Position numbers and translations under genes: made by a program. The notes beneath the pieces are model-generated. The model saw nothing but the letters and a program-made list of their open reading frames with translations, did not search any database and had not been told where the DNA came from. Positions 26,028 to 35,115 of a stretch of DNA of 64,000 bases are shown in pieces. Location of the stretch: the NCBI GenBank assembly GCA_024234055.1, contig JACKOW010000002.1, forward strand, positions 558,001 to 622,000, given 5' to 3'. The stretch comes from Rhodanobacteraceae bacterium. GTDB taxonomy: Bacteria; Pseudomonadota; Gammaproteobacteria; Xanthomonadales; SZUA-5. How positions within the stretch are numbered: the first letter of the stretch is position 1; each line of letters opens with the position of its first letter.

Positions 26028-28619
26028 TCACTCCAGCGACTGCTTGCCGCCCCGATCCCGCAGAGCGCTGGCCTCAGCACGATCGGCCGCTGCCTCGGTG
26101 TCGCGCCCGAGGGCGCTCAGGGCCGCAGCCCGCGCCTCCAGCGCCTGCGCGCGCGGATCGGTGCTGGCGGGGAAACGTTCGCTCAGGCTGCTCAGCGCGG
26201 CCTGCGCCTCGTCCAACGCCTGATCTGGCGCGCTGACTGCCAGCCATTCGGCGCGGTTGGCGCGGATCGTGGCGCACATCAAACTGCCGGCGGATTCGGT
26301 GTCTGCACACAAGGCATAACCCGCATCCAGACTGGCCTGCGCCTGCGCCAGCTCGCCGCGCCGCTGCTGGCTCAGCGCCAGCCGTCGCCAGACCGCGATC
26401 AAGCTCATGCTGCGGTAGCCCAGGCGTTCGAACATGGCGATGCCCTGGCGCAGACGTGCCTCGCCCTCAGCTGGGTTTCCACGCTGGATCAGATGCCAGC
26501 CGCTGTCGGCCAGGGCCGAGGCCTTCCACGGATGGTCGTCGGCAAAGGCACGCTGGACCAGATCCAGTCGACGCTGGCCGATATTGAGCACCTCATCGCT
26601 GATTTGTTCACCATCGCCTTCGAGGATCTGCCCGAGGATGCCGTAGGCGGGGATCAGGGGCGTCGCATCGGGGCCCTGAGCGGCGATGGTGCCGGCGATG
26701 GCGAGGCGGATGTAGCGCTCGGCCTCCTGCGGGCGATCCAGATCGACCAGCACGCTGGCCATGTTGTGCATCGCGGCCAGACGTCCGGGATGATCGCCCT
26801 CGGGGCCGCCAAACAGCTCCAGCGCTCTTTGCATCCGCTGCAAACCGGCATTCAGATCGCCGCTGTTGCGCTCCACCGAACCGATGGCCATCAGCAGTTG
26901 CGCCAGCGCCACCGGATCGGGCGCAGGCTGGGCCTCGGTGATCGCCAAGGCGCGCAATAGATTGGGTTGACCATCGGCAGCGCGCCCGCGATAGGCCGCC
27001 AGCACGCCGAGATTGGTCAAAGTCTCGGCCACGGCCGGATCATGCTCGCCGTGGGCCTGCTCGGCCTTGGCCAGCGCGCGCTCGAACAAGGCCTGGGCCT
27101 GCTCCAGATCGCCCCTGGCCGTAACGATCTCGCCAAAATCATCGAGCAGATCCGATTGCAGGCCGGGGTCATCGGCAAGCTCGCTGTCGATGCGTTTGAG
27201 GGTGTCATCGAAGGCCTGGGCCATGGTCAGCGGACCGCGCGCATCCCGGCGCAACTGGTCTTCCTGCATGAACACCGAAATCAGGAAGTCCTTGACGCGC
27301 TTGCTGCGTGCGCTCATCTCCTGGGCGGTCCGGGCTTCGGCTTCCGCTCGCGTCGCCGCCTCGTTGGCGCGCTGCGCTTCGCTGTCGGCGCGCTGCGCCT
27401 GCACCTGCGCGATACGCGCCTGCCACACCGAAGCGCCCAGCCCGACGACCAGTGCCAACACCGTCAGCACGCTGGCGAGCACGCCGCCACGATGCCGGGA
27501 GACGAATTTGCTGACACGATAGCTCAGCGTATCGGGCCGTGCCGAGATCGGCCGGCCATCCAGATAGCGCTTTAGATCGTCGGCCAGCGCTGTTGCCGAG
27601 GGGTAGCGGCGATCGGCTTCCAGCGCCAGCGCCTTGACCACGATGGTGTCCAGATCGGCATCGATCAATCGCGCGCTCAGCGTGCTCTCCTGGGGGCGGC
27701 GGGCGGCCTGACTCGGCCGCTGCATCTCCTTGTCGAGCTCAGCTTCGATGGCCGCCACCGAAGACCGTCCGCGCTGCTGCGGCAGCGTGCCGGTGAGCAA
27801 CTCGTAAGCCAGCAAACCGAGCGCGTAGACATCGGTGGCCACCGTGATCGGCTCGCCGCGCAGCTGTTCTGGCGCCGCATAAGCTGGCGACATCACGCGC
27901 AGGCCGGTGCTGGTGAGCGCCTGGTCCTCGCTGTCGTCGAGCAACTTGGCGATGCCGAAATCGAGCAAGCGCGGGCTGCCATCGGCGGTCACCAGCACGT
28001 TCGAGGGCTTCAGGTCGCGATGCACGATCAATCGCCGATGGGCGTAGTCGACCGCCTCGCAGACTGCAATCAGCAGTTGCAGACGCGGCGCCAGCGCCAG
28101 TGCGGCAGCTTCGGCGTAGCGTGTGATCGGCTGACCATCGACCAGTTCCATGGCAATCCACGGCAAGCCGTCGGCACCCATGCCGCCATCGATCAGGCGG
28201 GCGATGGCCGGATGTTCCAGCCGCGCCAGGATGCGGCGCTCCTGCAGGAAGCGGCTGAGTACATCCTCGCTGTCGAGTCCGCGCCGCAGCAACTTGACGG
28301 CCACCATCTGGGCGTAATCACCATCCACACGCTGGGCGCTGTAGACCTCGCCCATGCCGCCGCGACCCAGGCGCGCGCCCAGCCGGAATGGGCCGATCTG
28401 CTCGCCGCTGCGATCCATGGCTGGCGCTGACGCCGGCAAGGCCGCGGCCAGCTCGCGATCCAGCAAGCCCTCTTCTGCAGCGTCTGCCGCCAGCATGCGC
28501 TCCAGCATCTGCGCCAGTTCTGGATCGTCACGCTGCAAGCTCGCCAGTCGCTGCTGGCGCTGCTCCAGACTGCAGATGAGCAACTCGTCGAAGAGATTCA
28601 GCGCCCGGATCGAACTCAT
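26028..28619 (-). CDS. Ser/Thr protein kinase with TPR region
   Basis: 863-residue membrane kinase. The catalytic domain (about 76-345) has GRGGMGEVY (85-93), AVK with Lys109, HRDLKPSN (catalytic Asp202) and DFG (Asp220). One transmembrane helix follows at about 375-395, then a coiled-coil-like Ala/Arg/Glu stretch (about 400-430) and TPR-type repeats to the end. The start ATG overlaps the stop of the upstream sigma factor gene (ATGA), so the two are translationally coupled. Such sigma/kinase pairs are known in which the kinase controls the ECF sigma factor by phosphorylation; that is inferred here. The stop is near the GC-rich repeat region at 25870-25955. Confidence 0.92.
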   Translation of the reverse strand: MSSIRALNLFDELLICSLEQRQQRLASLQRDDPELAQMLERMLAADAAEEGLLDRELAAALPASAPAMDRSGEQIGPFRLGARLGRGGMGEVYSAQRVDGDYAQMVAVKLLRRGLDSEDVLSRFLQERRILARLEHPAIARLIDGGMGADGLPWIAMELVDGQPITRYAEAAALALAPRLQLLIAVCEAVDYAHRRLIVHRDLKPSNVLVTADGSPRLLDFGIAKLLDDSEDQALTSTGLRVMSPAYAAPEQLRGEPITVATDVYALGLLAYELLTGTLPQQRGRSSVAAIEAELDKEMQRPSQAARRPQESTLSARLIDADLDTIVVKALALEADRRYPSATALADDLKRYLDGRPISARPDTLSYRVSKFVSRHRGGVLASVLTVLALVVGLGASVWQARIAQVQAQRADSEAQRANEAATRAEAEARTAQEMSARSKRVKDFLISVFMQEDQLRRDARGPLTMAQAFDDTLKRIDSELADDPGLQSDLLDDFGEIVTARGDLEQAQALFERALAKAEQAHGEHDPAVAETLTNLGVLAAYRGRAADGQPNLLRALAITEAQPAPDPVALAQLLMAIGSVERNSGDLNAGLQRMQRALELFGGPEGDHPGRLAAMHNMASVLVDLDRPQEAERYIRLAIAGTIAAQGPDATPLIPAYGILGQILEGDGEQISDEVLNIGQRRLDLVQRAFADDHPWKASALADSGWHLIQRGNPAEGEARLRQGIAMFERLGYRSMSLIAVWRRLALSQQRRGELAQAQASLDAGYALCADTESAGSLMCATIRANRAEWLAVSAPDQALDEAQAALSSLSERFPASTDPRAQALEARAAALSALGRDTEAAADRAEASALRDRGGKQSLE

Positions 28620-29167
28620 GGCAGTTCGGCCGAAATCGCCGCATGCAGGAAAGCTCGCGCCTTGCGCCAGTCGCGTTTGAGTGTAGTCGGCGAGAGGCCG
28701 ACAACGGCACCGGCCTCATCCAGATTCATGCCCCCGAAAAAGCGCAGCTCCACCAGTTTGGCCAGGCGCGGCTCGGCTTGCGCCAACTGCGTCAGCGCGG
28801 CGTCCAGCGCCAGCAGATCGGCGCCCTCGTCCTTGTCTGCGATCTGATCGGCAGCGCCGAGCGTGGTGACGACGGCGCCATCCCCGCGTTTGAGCGCCTG
28901 TTGTGCGCGCACGTGATTGAGCACGATCTGGCGCATCGCCAGCGCCGCCACGGCGTAGAAGTGCTGGCGATCCTCGACCGCCAGCGCATCCGGCCGCGCC
29001 AGCCGGAAATAGGCCTCATGCACCAGCGAGGTGGCGCCGAGATCAGCGCGTCCGCGCAGCTGGCCGGCGGCAATGCGCCGCAGGTCCTCGTAGACACGCG
29101 CATACAAGCGATCGGATTCGGCCTGCCCGCCGCCGCGCGCCGCGCGAATCAACTCTGTCAGCTCCAT
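28616..29167 (-). CDS. ECF-type RNA polymerase sigma factor (TIGR02999-like)
   Basis: 183-residue sigma factor of the ECF subgroup typically paired with Ser/Thr kinases. Region 2 includes GATSLVHEAYFRLA (about 45-60) and YAVAALAMRQIVLNHVRA; region 4 includes LVELRFFGGMNLDEAGAVVG and LSPTTLKRDWRKARAFL (about 140-175). ATG 29167 gives the usual MELTELIRAAR start. It overlaps the kinase start by ATGA. No separate anti-sigma gene is present, which fits control by the kinase. Targets are unknown; the exported-protein genes nearby are candidates only. Confidence 0.9.
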   Translation of the reverse strand: MELTELIRAARGGGQAESDRLYARVYEDLRRIAAGQLRGRADLGATSLVHEAYFRLARPDALAVEDRQHFYAVAALAMRQIVLNHVRAQQALKRGDGAVVTTLGAADQIADKDEGADLLALDAALTQLAQAEPRLAKLVELRFFGGMNLDEAGAVVGLSPTTLKRDWRKARAFLHAAISAELP

Positions 29168-29289
29168 GCTGCGCGAGCGCCTGTGGGGTGTTGCGGCACA
29201 TTGCCATAGGCGCTTGCGGCGGGCAATCGGGCGCGTTGGCATTGAGAGTTGCAGTGGCATCGAAACTTCCTCGCGATCTTCAGTTCTCT

Positions 29290-29372
29290 GTAGGAGCGAC
29301 CTCGTGTCGCGACCGTGAGCCCCATTGCGGCTGAAGCTTTCACAAGCGATCGCGCCGCGAGGGCGCTCCTAC
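29290..29372. repeat. REP pair 1 upstream of the sigma factor
   Basis: GTAGGAGCGACCTCGTGTCG at 29290 faces a complementary GAGGGCGCTCCTAC ending at 29372, with a CGCGACC/GGTCGCG-like inner stem. It lies in the 439-base gap (29168-29606) between the divergent sigma factor and beta-helix genes. A second pair follows at 29416. Confidence 0.8.
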
Positions 29373-29415
29373 ATCCAGGCCCGTGCGCCCGGGTTACGAC
29401 AGCCCCCGTTTCCCT

Positions 29416-29474
29416 GTAGGAGCGACCTTGTGTCGCGACCAGGACCAGCATCGCGGCTGAAGCCGCTCCCACAG
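29416..29474. repeat. REP pair 2, tandem with pair 1
   Basis: GTAGGAGCGACCTTGTGTCG recurs at 29416-29440, facing GCGGCTGAAGCCGCTCCCAC. Two such pairs in tandem in one divergent promoter region are unusual. No coding sequence is supported in this gap. Confidence 0.78.
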
Positions 29475-29606
29475 CGAAGCCATTCCCATAGGCCGATCCA
29501 CACACTTTCGCGCGCGACGGGACCATGCGCATGCCATGGTCCCGTTTTCCGCCTTTCGGTGTTTGCTCAGTCAGGGCCCTGACCGGGTCGATGACGGATC
29601 GCTGCA

Positions 29607-32003
29607 ATGACCCTATCCAATACGGCTGTACTCCGAAATTTCTGCGGTCGCCTGCTGCTCGGGTGCCTGGCGCTGCTGCTGATACCTGCGTCTGCGCCTG
29701 CCGCGCAGTTCTGCGTCAACAACAGCAGCGCGCTGGTCCAGGCGCTGACCACGGCGGCGCAAAGCCCGGAGGCCGACGACATCCGCCTGGTCCAGGGCAA
29801 TTACTCGCTCAGCGGCAATCTGTTGTTCGTGTTCCGGGGCGCGCTGGATCTGACCGGCGGCTGGCTGTCCGGCTGTGTGATTCGCGGCGGCAATCCGTCG
29901 ACCACCGTAATCGGCAGCGACAGCTTCCAGAACAATGGCCTCACGCTGCGGCCTTTTGACGGCAGTCTGACAGTGGAATTGCTGACCTTCCGCGAGATGG
30001 GCGGCCTGCTGATTACCGACGCGATCACCGGCAACAACATCTTCGGCACCATCCGGGTGTCGCGCAACCGCTTCGAACGCAATGCGATCGGCATGGGGAT
30101 CTACAGCGGCACCAAGCATGTGCGGGTGGAAAACAATTTGTTCGTCGACAATCGCTCACTGTGTTGCGGCGGCGGCTTTCTCAACACCAGTCTGCAGGTG
30201 CAGGTGATCGACCCCACGGGTGGGCCGGTAACCGTGGACGTGCTGTTCAATACCGTGCTCGGCGGCACCCGTGGCCTGATTGTTCAAGGTGGCGGCAATA
30301 TCGGCGCCAATCCGCGGGTGCAGAACAACATTCTGCGCGATGCCTTGGAATTCGACTTTAAGATCGACGATATCGCCGTCTTTGCCACCCACAACATCTT
30401 CGGTGTAACGGTATTCGAAGACGCCGGCAGCTTCAGTACCAACTCCAACAATCTGAACGTCGATCCCCTGCTCTCGGCCAGCTATCTGCCCACGGCGGCG
30501 TCGGCGGCCGTCAATTCCGGCACCGCATTCGTGGCGGGCGGCTTGCCGGTCAGCGATCTGGATGGCGGTCCGCGTCAGTTCGGCAGCAAGCCTGACCGCG
30601 GCGCGCTGGAAACGGCCATCAGCGACACCACCACGCTGACCGTGACCACCACCGCCAACAGCGGCGCTGGCAGCCTGCGTCAGGCCATTCTGGACGCCAA
30701 TGCCTCGTCCAACACCGAGACCATCGAGTTCAACATCAGCGGCAACTGCCCGCGCAGCATTCTGCTGAGCACGCCACTGCCCGATATCACCGACGGGCTG
30801 ATCATCGATGCCTTCACCCAACCAGGCAGCAGCGCCAACACGCAGGAACTGAGCTATGACGGCACCCATTGCGTGGTACTGAGCGGCGGTACCACGCACG
30901 GCCTGCGCCTGAGTCCCACGCTGGGTGAGGACATCGCCGTGCGCGGCCTGGCTTTCTACGACTTCACGACGGCGGCCATTGAGGTCAACGGGCTCGGTTC
31001 GGCCATCATCGAAGGCAATGTCTTTGGCACCGGCGCCGCCGTGATCGCCAACGGCTTTGATCTTTACGCCATCCGCGTGGTCGGGGCGCCGAATACGCGC
31101 ATCGGCGGCAGCACACCGGCGCAGCGCAATCTGTTCGGCCGCGCCACCGTGGCTGGCGTGTTGCTCGGCAGCGGTGGCGACCGCAGCGTCGAAGGCAATT
31201 TCTTCGGCTTTACCCGCAACGGTTTCGGTTTGTCGTCCAACGGCATTGGTGTGCGCGTCACGGGCGGCAGCAACGATGAGATCCGCGACAACTTCATCGG
31301 CTTCAATGACCAGGGCGTGGTCATTGATGGCAACTCTCAGGCTGTCCAGGTGCTGGGCAACGCCATCGGCCTGAGCCCCAGCGCCAACGCGCAGGGCAAC
31401 TTCCAGGCCGGAAACGGCCTGGATGGCGTGCTACTGGTCGCTGGCAGCAACCATCAGGTGCGGCTCAATCGGATCTCGAACAACGAGGACAATGGCATCA
31501 CCGTGATGGCCGCAGTCCAGCGCGCCTGGATCTCGGGAAACAGCATCTACGATAACGGTGACCTGGGCATCGATCTGTCACCGGTCGGCGTCAATCCGAA
31601 CAACCCCGATACTGGCGCCAGCGGTGCCAATCTGGGCCACAACTACCCGGTACTCACGGCCGCCGCAGGAGGCAACCAGTCGGGCAGCGTGAGTGGCACG
31701 CTCAGCTCCGGCAATGGCCTGCACACCATCGATTTCTATCTCAGCGCCGAGTGCAACAGCAGCGGCAACGGCGAAGGCCGCTATCCCATCGGTCAGACCA
31801 GTGTGTTCATCGTCAACGGCACCGCGAGCAGCGATGGCAGCGCCAGTTTCAGCGCCGCCGTCAGCAGCGAGGTCTACGGACTCAGCATGATCGGACTGCC
31901 GATCACCGCCACCGCCTACGACTCCAATGGCAACACCAGCGAGTTCTCGGCTTGCGTGAACTACAGCTTTGGCGACGTGATGTTTGCCGATGGTTTTGAG
32001 TAA
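29607..32003 (+). CDS. Large exported right-handed beta-helix protein with DGFE tail
   Basis: 798-residue exported protein. The signal peptide has a hydrophobic core LLLGCLALLLIPASAPAA. Two beta-helix regions are visible: residues about 60-320, with N-x-F/N-x-I turns such as VRVENNLFVDN, and about 440-680 (IIEGNVFG, IRDNFIGF, ISGNSIYDNGDLGIDL). Between them TLTVTTTANSGAGSLRQAIL is the CSLREA-type segment common in such proteins. It ends FGDVMFADGFE. It likely acts on or coats an extracellular surface; the fold suits polysaccharide binding or lyase activity but no catalytic set is recognisable. ATG 29607 has a weak ribosome site. Confidence 0.84.
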   Translation: MTLSNTAVLRNFCGRLLLGCLALLLIPASAPAAQFCVNNSSALVQALTTAAQSPEADDIRLVQGNYSLSGNLLFVFRGALDLTGGWLSGCVIRGGNPSTTVIGSDSFQNNGLTLRPFDGSLTVELLTFREMGGLLITDAITGNNIFGTIRVSRNRFERNAIGMGIYSGTKHVRVENNLFVDNRSLCCGGGFLNTSLQVQVIDPTGGPVTVDVLFNTVLGGTRGLIVQGGGNIGANPRVQNNILRDALEFDFKIDDIAVFATHNIFGVTVFEDAGSFSTNSNNLNVDPLLSASYLPTAASAAVNSGTAFVAGGLPVSDLDGGPRQFGSKPDRGALETAISDTTTLTVTTTANSGAGSLRQAILDANASSNTETIEFNISGNCPRSILLSTPLPDITDGLIIDAFTQPGSSANTQELSYDGTHCVVLSGGTTHGLRLSPTLGEDIAVRGLAFYDFTTAAIEVNGLGSAIIEGNVFGTGAAVIANGFDLYAIRVVGAPNTRIGGSTPAQRNLFGRATVAGVLLGSGGDRSVEGNFFGFTRNGFGLSSNGIGVRVTGGSNDEIRDNFIGFNDQGVVIDGNSQAVQVLGNAIGLSPSANAQGNFQAGNGLDGVLLVAGSNHQVRLNRISNNEDNGITVMAAVQRAWISGNSIYDNGDLGIDLSPVGVNPNNPDTGASGANLGHNYPVLTAAAGGNQSGSVSGTLSSGNGLHTIDFYLSAECNSSGNGEGRYPIGQTSVFIVNGTASSDGSASFSAAVSSEVYGLSMIGLPITATAYDSNGNTSEFSACVNYSFGDVMFADGFE

Positions 32004-32157
32004 GGGTCATTTGGAGAGCGCGTGGAGGGTCATGACCTGGCCCGGTGACTGATCGATCGCGCTACGCCCGCAGCGCCATCCTCGTGGCTGTCGGGTTGAC
32101 AGCCCACGCAGCCGTCGGCAAGGTCGCGCAATCCTGAAGTCGGCGAGGCCCGATGCC

Positions 32158-34089
32158 ATGTCAGCACGATCTGTCTCCCGCCTGCTGGCGGCGGCGTTTC
32201 TGTTCATCGCCAGCCCGTTGACGTGGGCACAATCCGCGACGCTGGATGCACCTGCGCAAGCCACGATCGGCTCCACCATCAGCGTGCGCTGGACCGGACC
32301 GGGAGAGCAGTACGACCAGATCGCGGTCACCGTTCCCGGTGCTGCCGATGGCGACAAGCCCATCAACACCGCGTCGATCACCAGCGGCAAGAATCCACTG
32401 CCACTGGTGATGCCGGAAACGCCGGGCCGCTATCAGTTGCGCTACATCTCGCGGGCCAGCAAGGCGGTTATCGGCCGTGCCAGCATCGAGGCAGTGGACG
32501 TCGAAACCCGCCTCGGCGCGCCGGAACGTGCGCAGGCAGGAGCAACCATCGACATCGAGTGGACTGGTCCGGGCAACAGCTACGAGCAGATCCAGCTCTT
32601 CCCCATCGGTGCGCCCGGCGATGCCAAAGCATTGACTCAGGCCACCATACTCGGCCGCAGTCCAGTGCGACTGCATCTGCCCGAGACAAGCGGCGAGTTC
32701 GAACTGCGCTATCTGACCCGGCTGAGCAAACGCATCCTGGCACGGCGCCCGATCACCCTGTTCGGGGTCGAGGCGGCGCTGCAATCACCCGAGACAGCCG
32801 CCATCGGTGAGACCATCAACATCACCTGGGAGGGGCCTGGCAACCAGTACGATCAGCTGGCGCTGTACCGCGTGGGCGAGGACAAGCCCGTGAAGGTGGA
32901 ACGGATTGTCAGCCGCAAGAATCCGGTGCCGATGCGGCTGCCCGAGCAATCGGGCGCCTATGAGCTTCGCTATCAGACGGCACGCGACGGCACAGTACTG
33001 GCCACCCGCGCCTTGCGGGTCGGCAAGGTCGATACCCGGCTGGATGCGCCGGAACGCGCCACCGCCGGAACGCTGATCGAGGTGAGCTGGACTGGCCCTG
33101 GCAACAACTACGACTCGATCGGCGTTTATCGGCCGGGAGCTGCTGACGACGCCAAAGCCGAGTCCTACGTCGCAATCCTGAATCAGAAGAACCCGGTTGA
33201 CCTGAAGCTGCCGGCCACCCACGGCGACCTTGAGCTGCGCTACCGCACTGCGCAGAGCGCCTCGGTGCTGGCGCGGCGCCCGATCCGCATCGAGCCAGCC
33301 GGCCGCCTGTCGGTGCGCTTCGAGGGGCAACGAACGATGTCCGACTCGACCGCCGGCGCCGGTGCGGTTGAACTGATCCTGGATGCCTCGGGCAGCATGT
33401 TGCAGCGTCTGGAAGGCCAGAGGCGCATCGACATCGCCCGCTCGGTGCTCGACGATCTGGTGCGCACACAGTTGCCGGAAGGCACGGCCTTCGCTCTGCG
33501 GGTATTCGGCCACAAGGCCGCCGACCAATGCCGCACCGATCTGGAGATTCCGCTGGGTGCGCTCGACCGCCACGCCGCCGCAAGCCGGATTGCCGAGGTC
33601 AATGCGATGAATCTGGCGAAGACCCCGATCGCCGATTCGCTGGCCAAGGTGCCGGCGGATCTGGCGGCCGCCAAGGGGCCGAAGACCGTGATTCTGATCA
33701 CCGACGGCGAAGAGACTTGCGAGGGCGACCCGGCCGAAGTGATCAAGCAATTACGAGCCAAGGGCCTTGATGTGCAGGTGTCGATCGTTGGCTTTGCCAT
33801 CGACGATGCCGACCTCAGGAACACCTTCCAGGCCTGGGCTGAACTCGGTGGCGGCAGCTACTTTGATGCTGACTCGGCCGATGAGCTGCAGCGCTCCTTG
33901 CGCACCGTGATCTCTGGCCCATTCAAGGTACTCGACCACGGCGGCCGGATCGTGGCCCGCGGCATCATCGGCGGCGCCGAAATCATCCTGCCTGCGGGTA
34001 GCTATCGAGTGGAAACGATGAGCAGCCCAGTGCAGGCCATCGAGTCGGTGACCGTGAAGGCGGGGGAACTGACCGAGGCCAGTTTCTGA
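32158..34089 (+). CDS. Exported VWA-domain protein with four tandem Ig-like repeats
   Basis: 643-residue exported protein. After a signal peptide (cleavage near TWAQS) come four repeats of about 88 residues (residues about 27-380), each with a W-[TE]-G-P-G-x-x-Y motif (RWTGPGEQYDQI, EWTGPGNSYEQI, TWEGPGNQYDQL, SWTGPGNNYDSI) and ending in L-R-Y. A VWA domain follows (about 403-590) with MIDAS motif DASGSM at 409-414 and LITDGEETCEGD, then a beta-rich C-terminal region. It would bind divalent cation and a protein or surface partner in the periplasm or outside. It lies 154 bases after the beta-helix gene on the same strand; co-transcription is possible. Confidence 0.87.
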   Translation: MSARSVSRLLAAAFLFIASPLTWAQSATLDAPAQATIGSTISVRWTGPGEQYDQIAVTVPGAADGDKPINTASITSGKNPLPLVMPETPGRYQLRYISRASKAVIGRASIEAVDVETRLGAPERAQAGATIDIEWTGPGNSYEQIQLFPIGAPGDAKALTQATILGRSPVRLHLPETSGEFELRYLTRLSKRILARRPITLFGVEAALQSPETAAIGETINITWEGPGNQYDQLALYRVGEDKPVKVERIVSRKNPVPMRLPEQSGAYELRYQTARDGTVLATRALRVGKVDTRLDAPERATAGTLIEVSWTGPGNNYDSIGVYRPGAADDAKAESYVAILNQKNPVDLKLPATHGDLELRYRTAQSASVLARRPIRIEPAGRLSVRFEGQRTMSDSTAGAGAVELILDASGSMLQRLEGQRRIDIARSVLDDLVRTQLPEGTAFALRVFGHKAADQCRTDLEIPLGALDRHAAASRIAEVNAMNLAKTPIADSLAKVPADLAAAKGPKTVILITDGEETCEGDPAEVIKQLRAKGLDVQVSIVGFAIDDADLRNTFQAWAELGGGSYFDADSADELQRSLRTVISGPFKVLDHGGRIVARGIIGGAEIILPAGSYRVETMSSPVQAIESVTVKAGELTEASF

Positions 34090-34191
34090 CGCGGTTGGTT
34101 CGAGGGATCGAGAGCGCGAACGTGCCGCCGTCTGGCTCCGATCCTGCCTTTGCCTGCCCACGGGCGCTCGCGCCCAAACCGGCTGCCCGCC

Positions 34192-35001
34192 CTATTCCGC
34201 CGGCATTCCCGCCACCAGCGCCGCACCCGGCAGATTGTCGCGCTCACGCACCAGTTTGAGGTCTAGTCGGCCGTTACCGAGATTGACCAGCGGCGCCTGC
34301 GGTGCGCCTGTCGCATCGTCATCACCGGCGCTGTTCTCGGCGATGACGACGTCGGTGATCGTCGAATGGCCATAGTTGAGGACGCTCGACGCCAGGGCGA
34401 CGCCGGGATATCGACGCGAGAGCAGATTGCCCTCGAAGGTGGTCGCCGAAAGGTTCAACTGCCCCCAGTTGACGATGGTGCCGGTGTCGCGCTGAGCCCC
34501 GGCGACGGTGTTGAAACTGATTTCGCAGCTTTCGATGCTCATGTCACCGTGGTTCTCGACGATGGCCTGGGTACTGTTGGCGGTGTTGTCCACCAGATGT
34601 ACATGGCGCAGATCGGTCTTGCCGTAGTTGCGGATCGCTCCCAAGGAGCCTTCGGCGAGGGTGATTCGCTCCAGCCGCAGGTGCCCCTCTGCGGCGACAC
34701 TGAAGATCCTGAAGTTGTCGGTGGCGTAGCGCCTCAGCTCGGCGCCGTTGCCGCGAATCACGATGGCCGTGGTGATGGCGGGTAATGCCGCCCCCTGATC
34801 CGGCGCATGGACAGCATCCAATACATAGAGCGCGCGTTCGAGGGTGATGACATCGGCCTCGGGGGTTTCGTTGGCCCGCTGGATGGCTTCCACCAGTTGC
34901 TGGGTGGTGGCCACCGGAAACACCGTGCTGGCTGCTGATGCCGAGAAAGACATCAGCAGCCCGGATACCAGGCCCGATCGGATTGCGAGTTCAAGTGACA
35001 T
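34192..35001 (-). CDS. Exported beta-helix-like protein
   Basis: 269-residue exported protein with signal peptide (cleavage near FSASAAS). The body carries the start common to beta-helix proteins (TTQQLVEAIQRANETPEADVITL) and turns such as IRNYGKTDLRHVHLVDN and IVENHGDMSIESCEISFN. No catalytic residues stand out. A GGGGG run lies about 8 bases before ATG 35001. It ends AGMPAE, without the DGFE tail. It is a smaller relative of the beta-helix proteins at 29607 and 52149; function unknown. Confidence 0.78.
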   Translation of the reverse strand: MSLELAIRSGLVSGLLMSFSASAASTVFPVATTQQLVEAIQRANETPEADVITLERALYVLDAVHAPDQGAALPAITTAIVIRGNGAELRRYATDNFRIFSVAAEGHLRLERITLAEGSLGAIRNYGKTDLRHVHLVDNTANSTQAIVENHGDMSIESCEISFNTVAGAQRDTGTIVNWGQLNLSATTFEGNLLSRRYPGVALASSVLNYGHSTITDVVIAENSAGDDDATGAPQAPLVNLGNGRLDLKLVRERDNLPGAALVAGMPAE

Positions 35002-35115
35002 CAGAGACCCCCTGTACGCCTCGTGGTGGTCTTCACCTTGGGTGCCAGCCAGTAGAGCGAGCACACTAGCCCCGCCGACTCCCTGCCGCCTGCGCAAGCA
35101 TTTTCCATATGTAAC

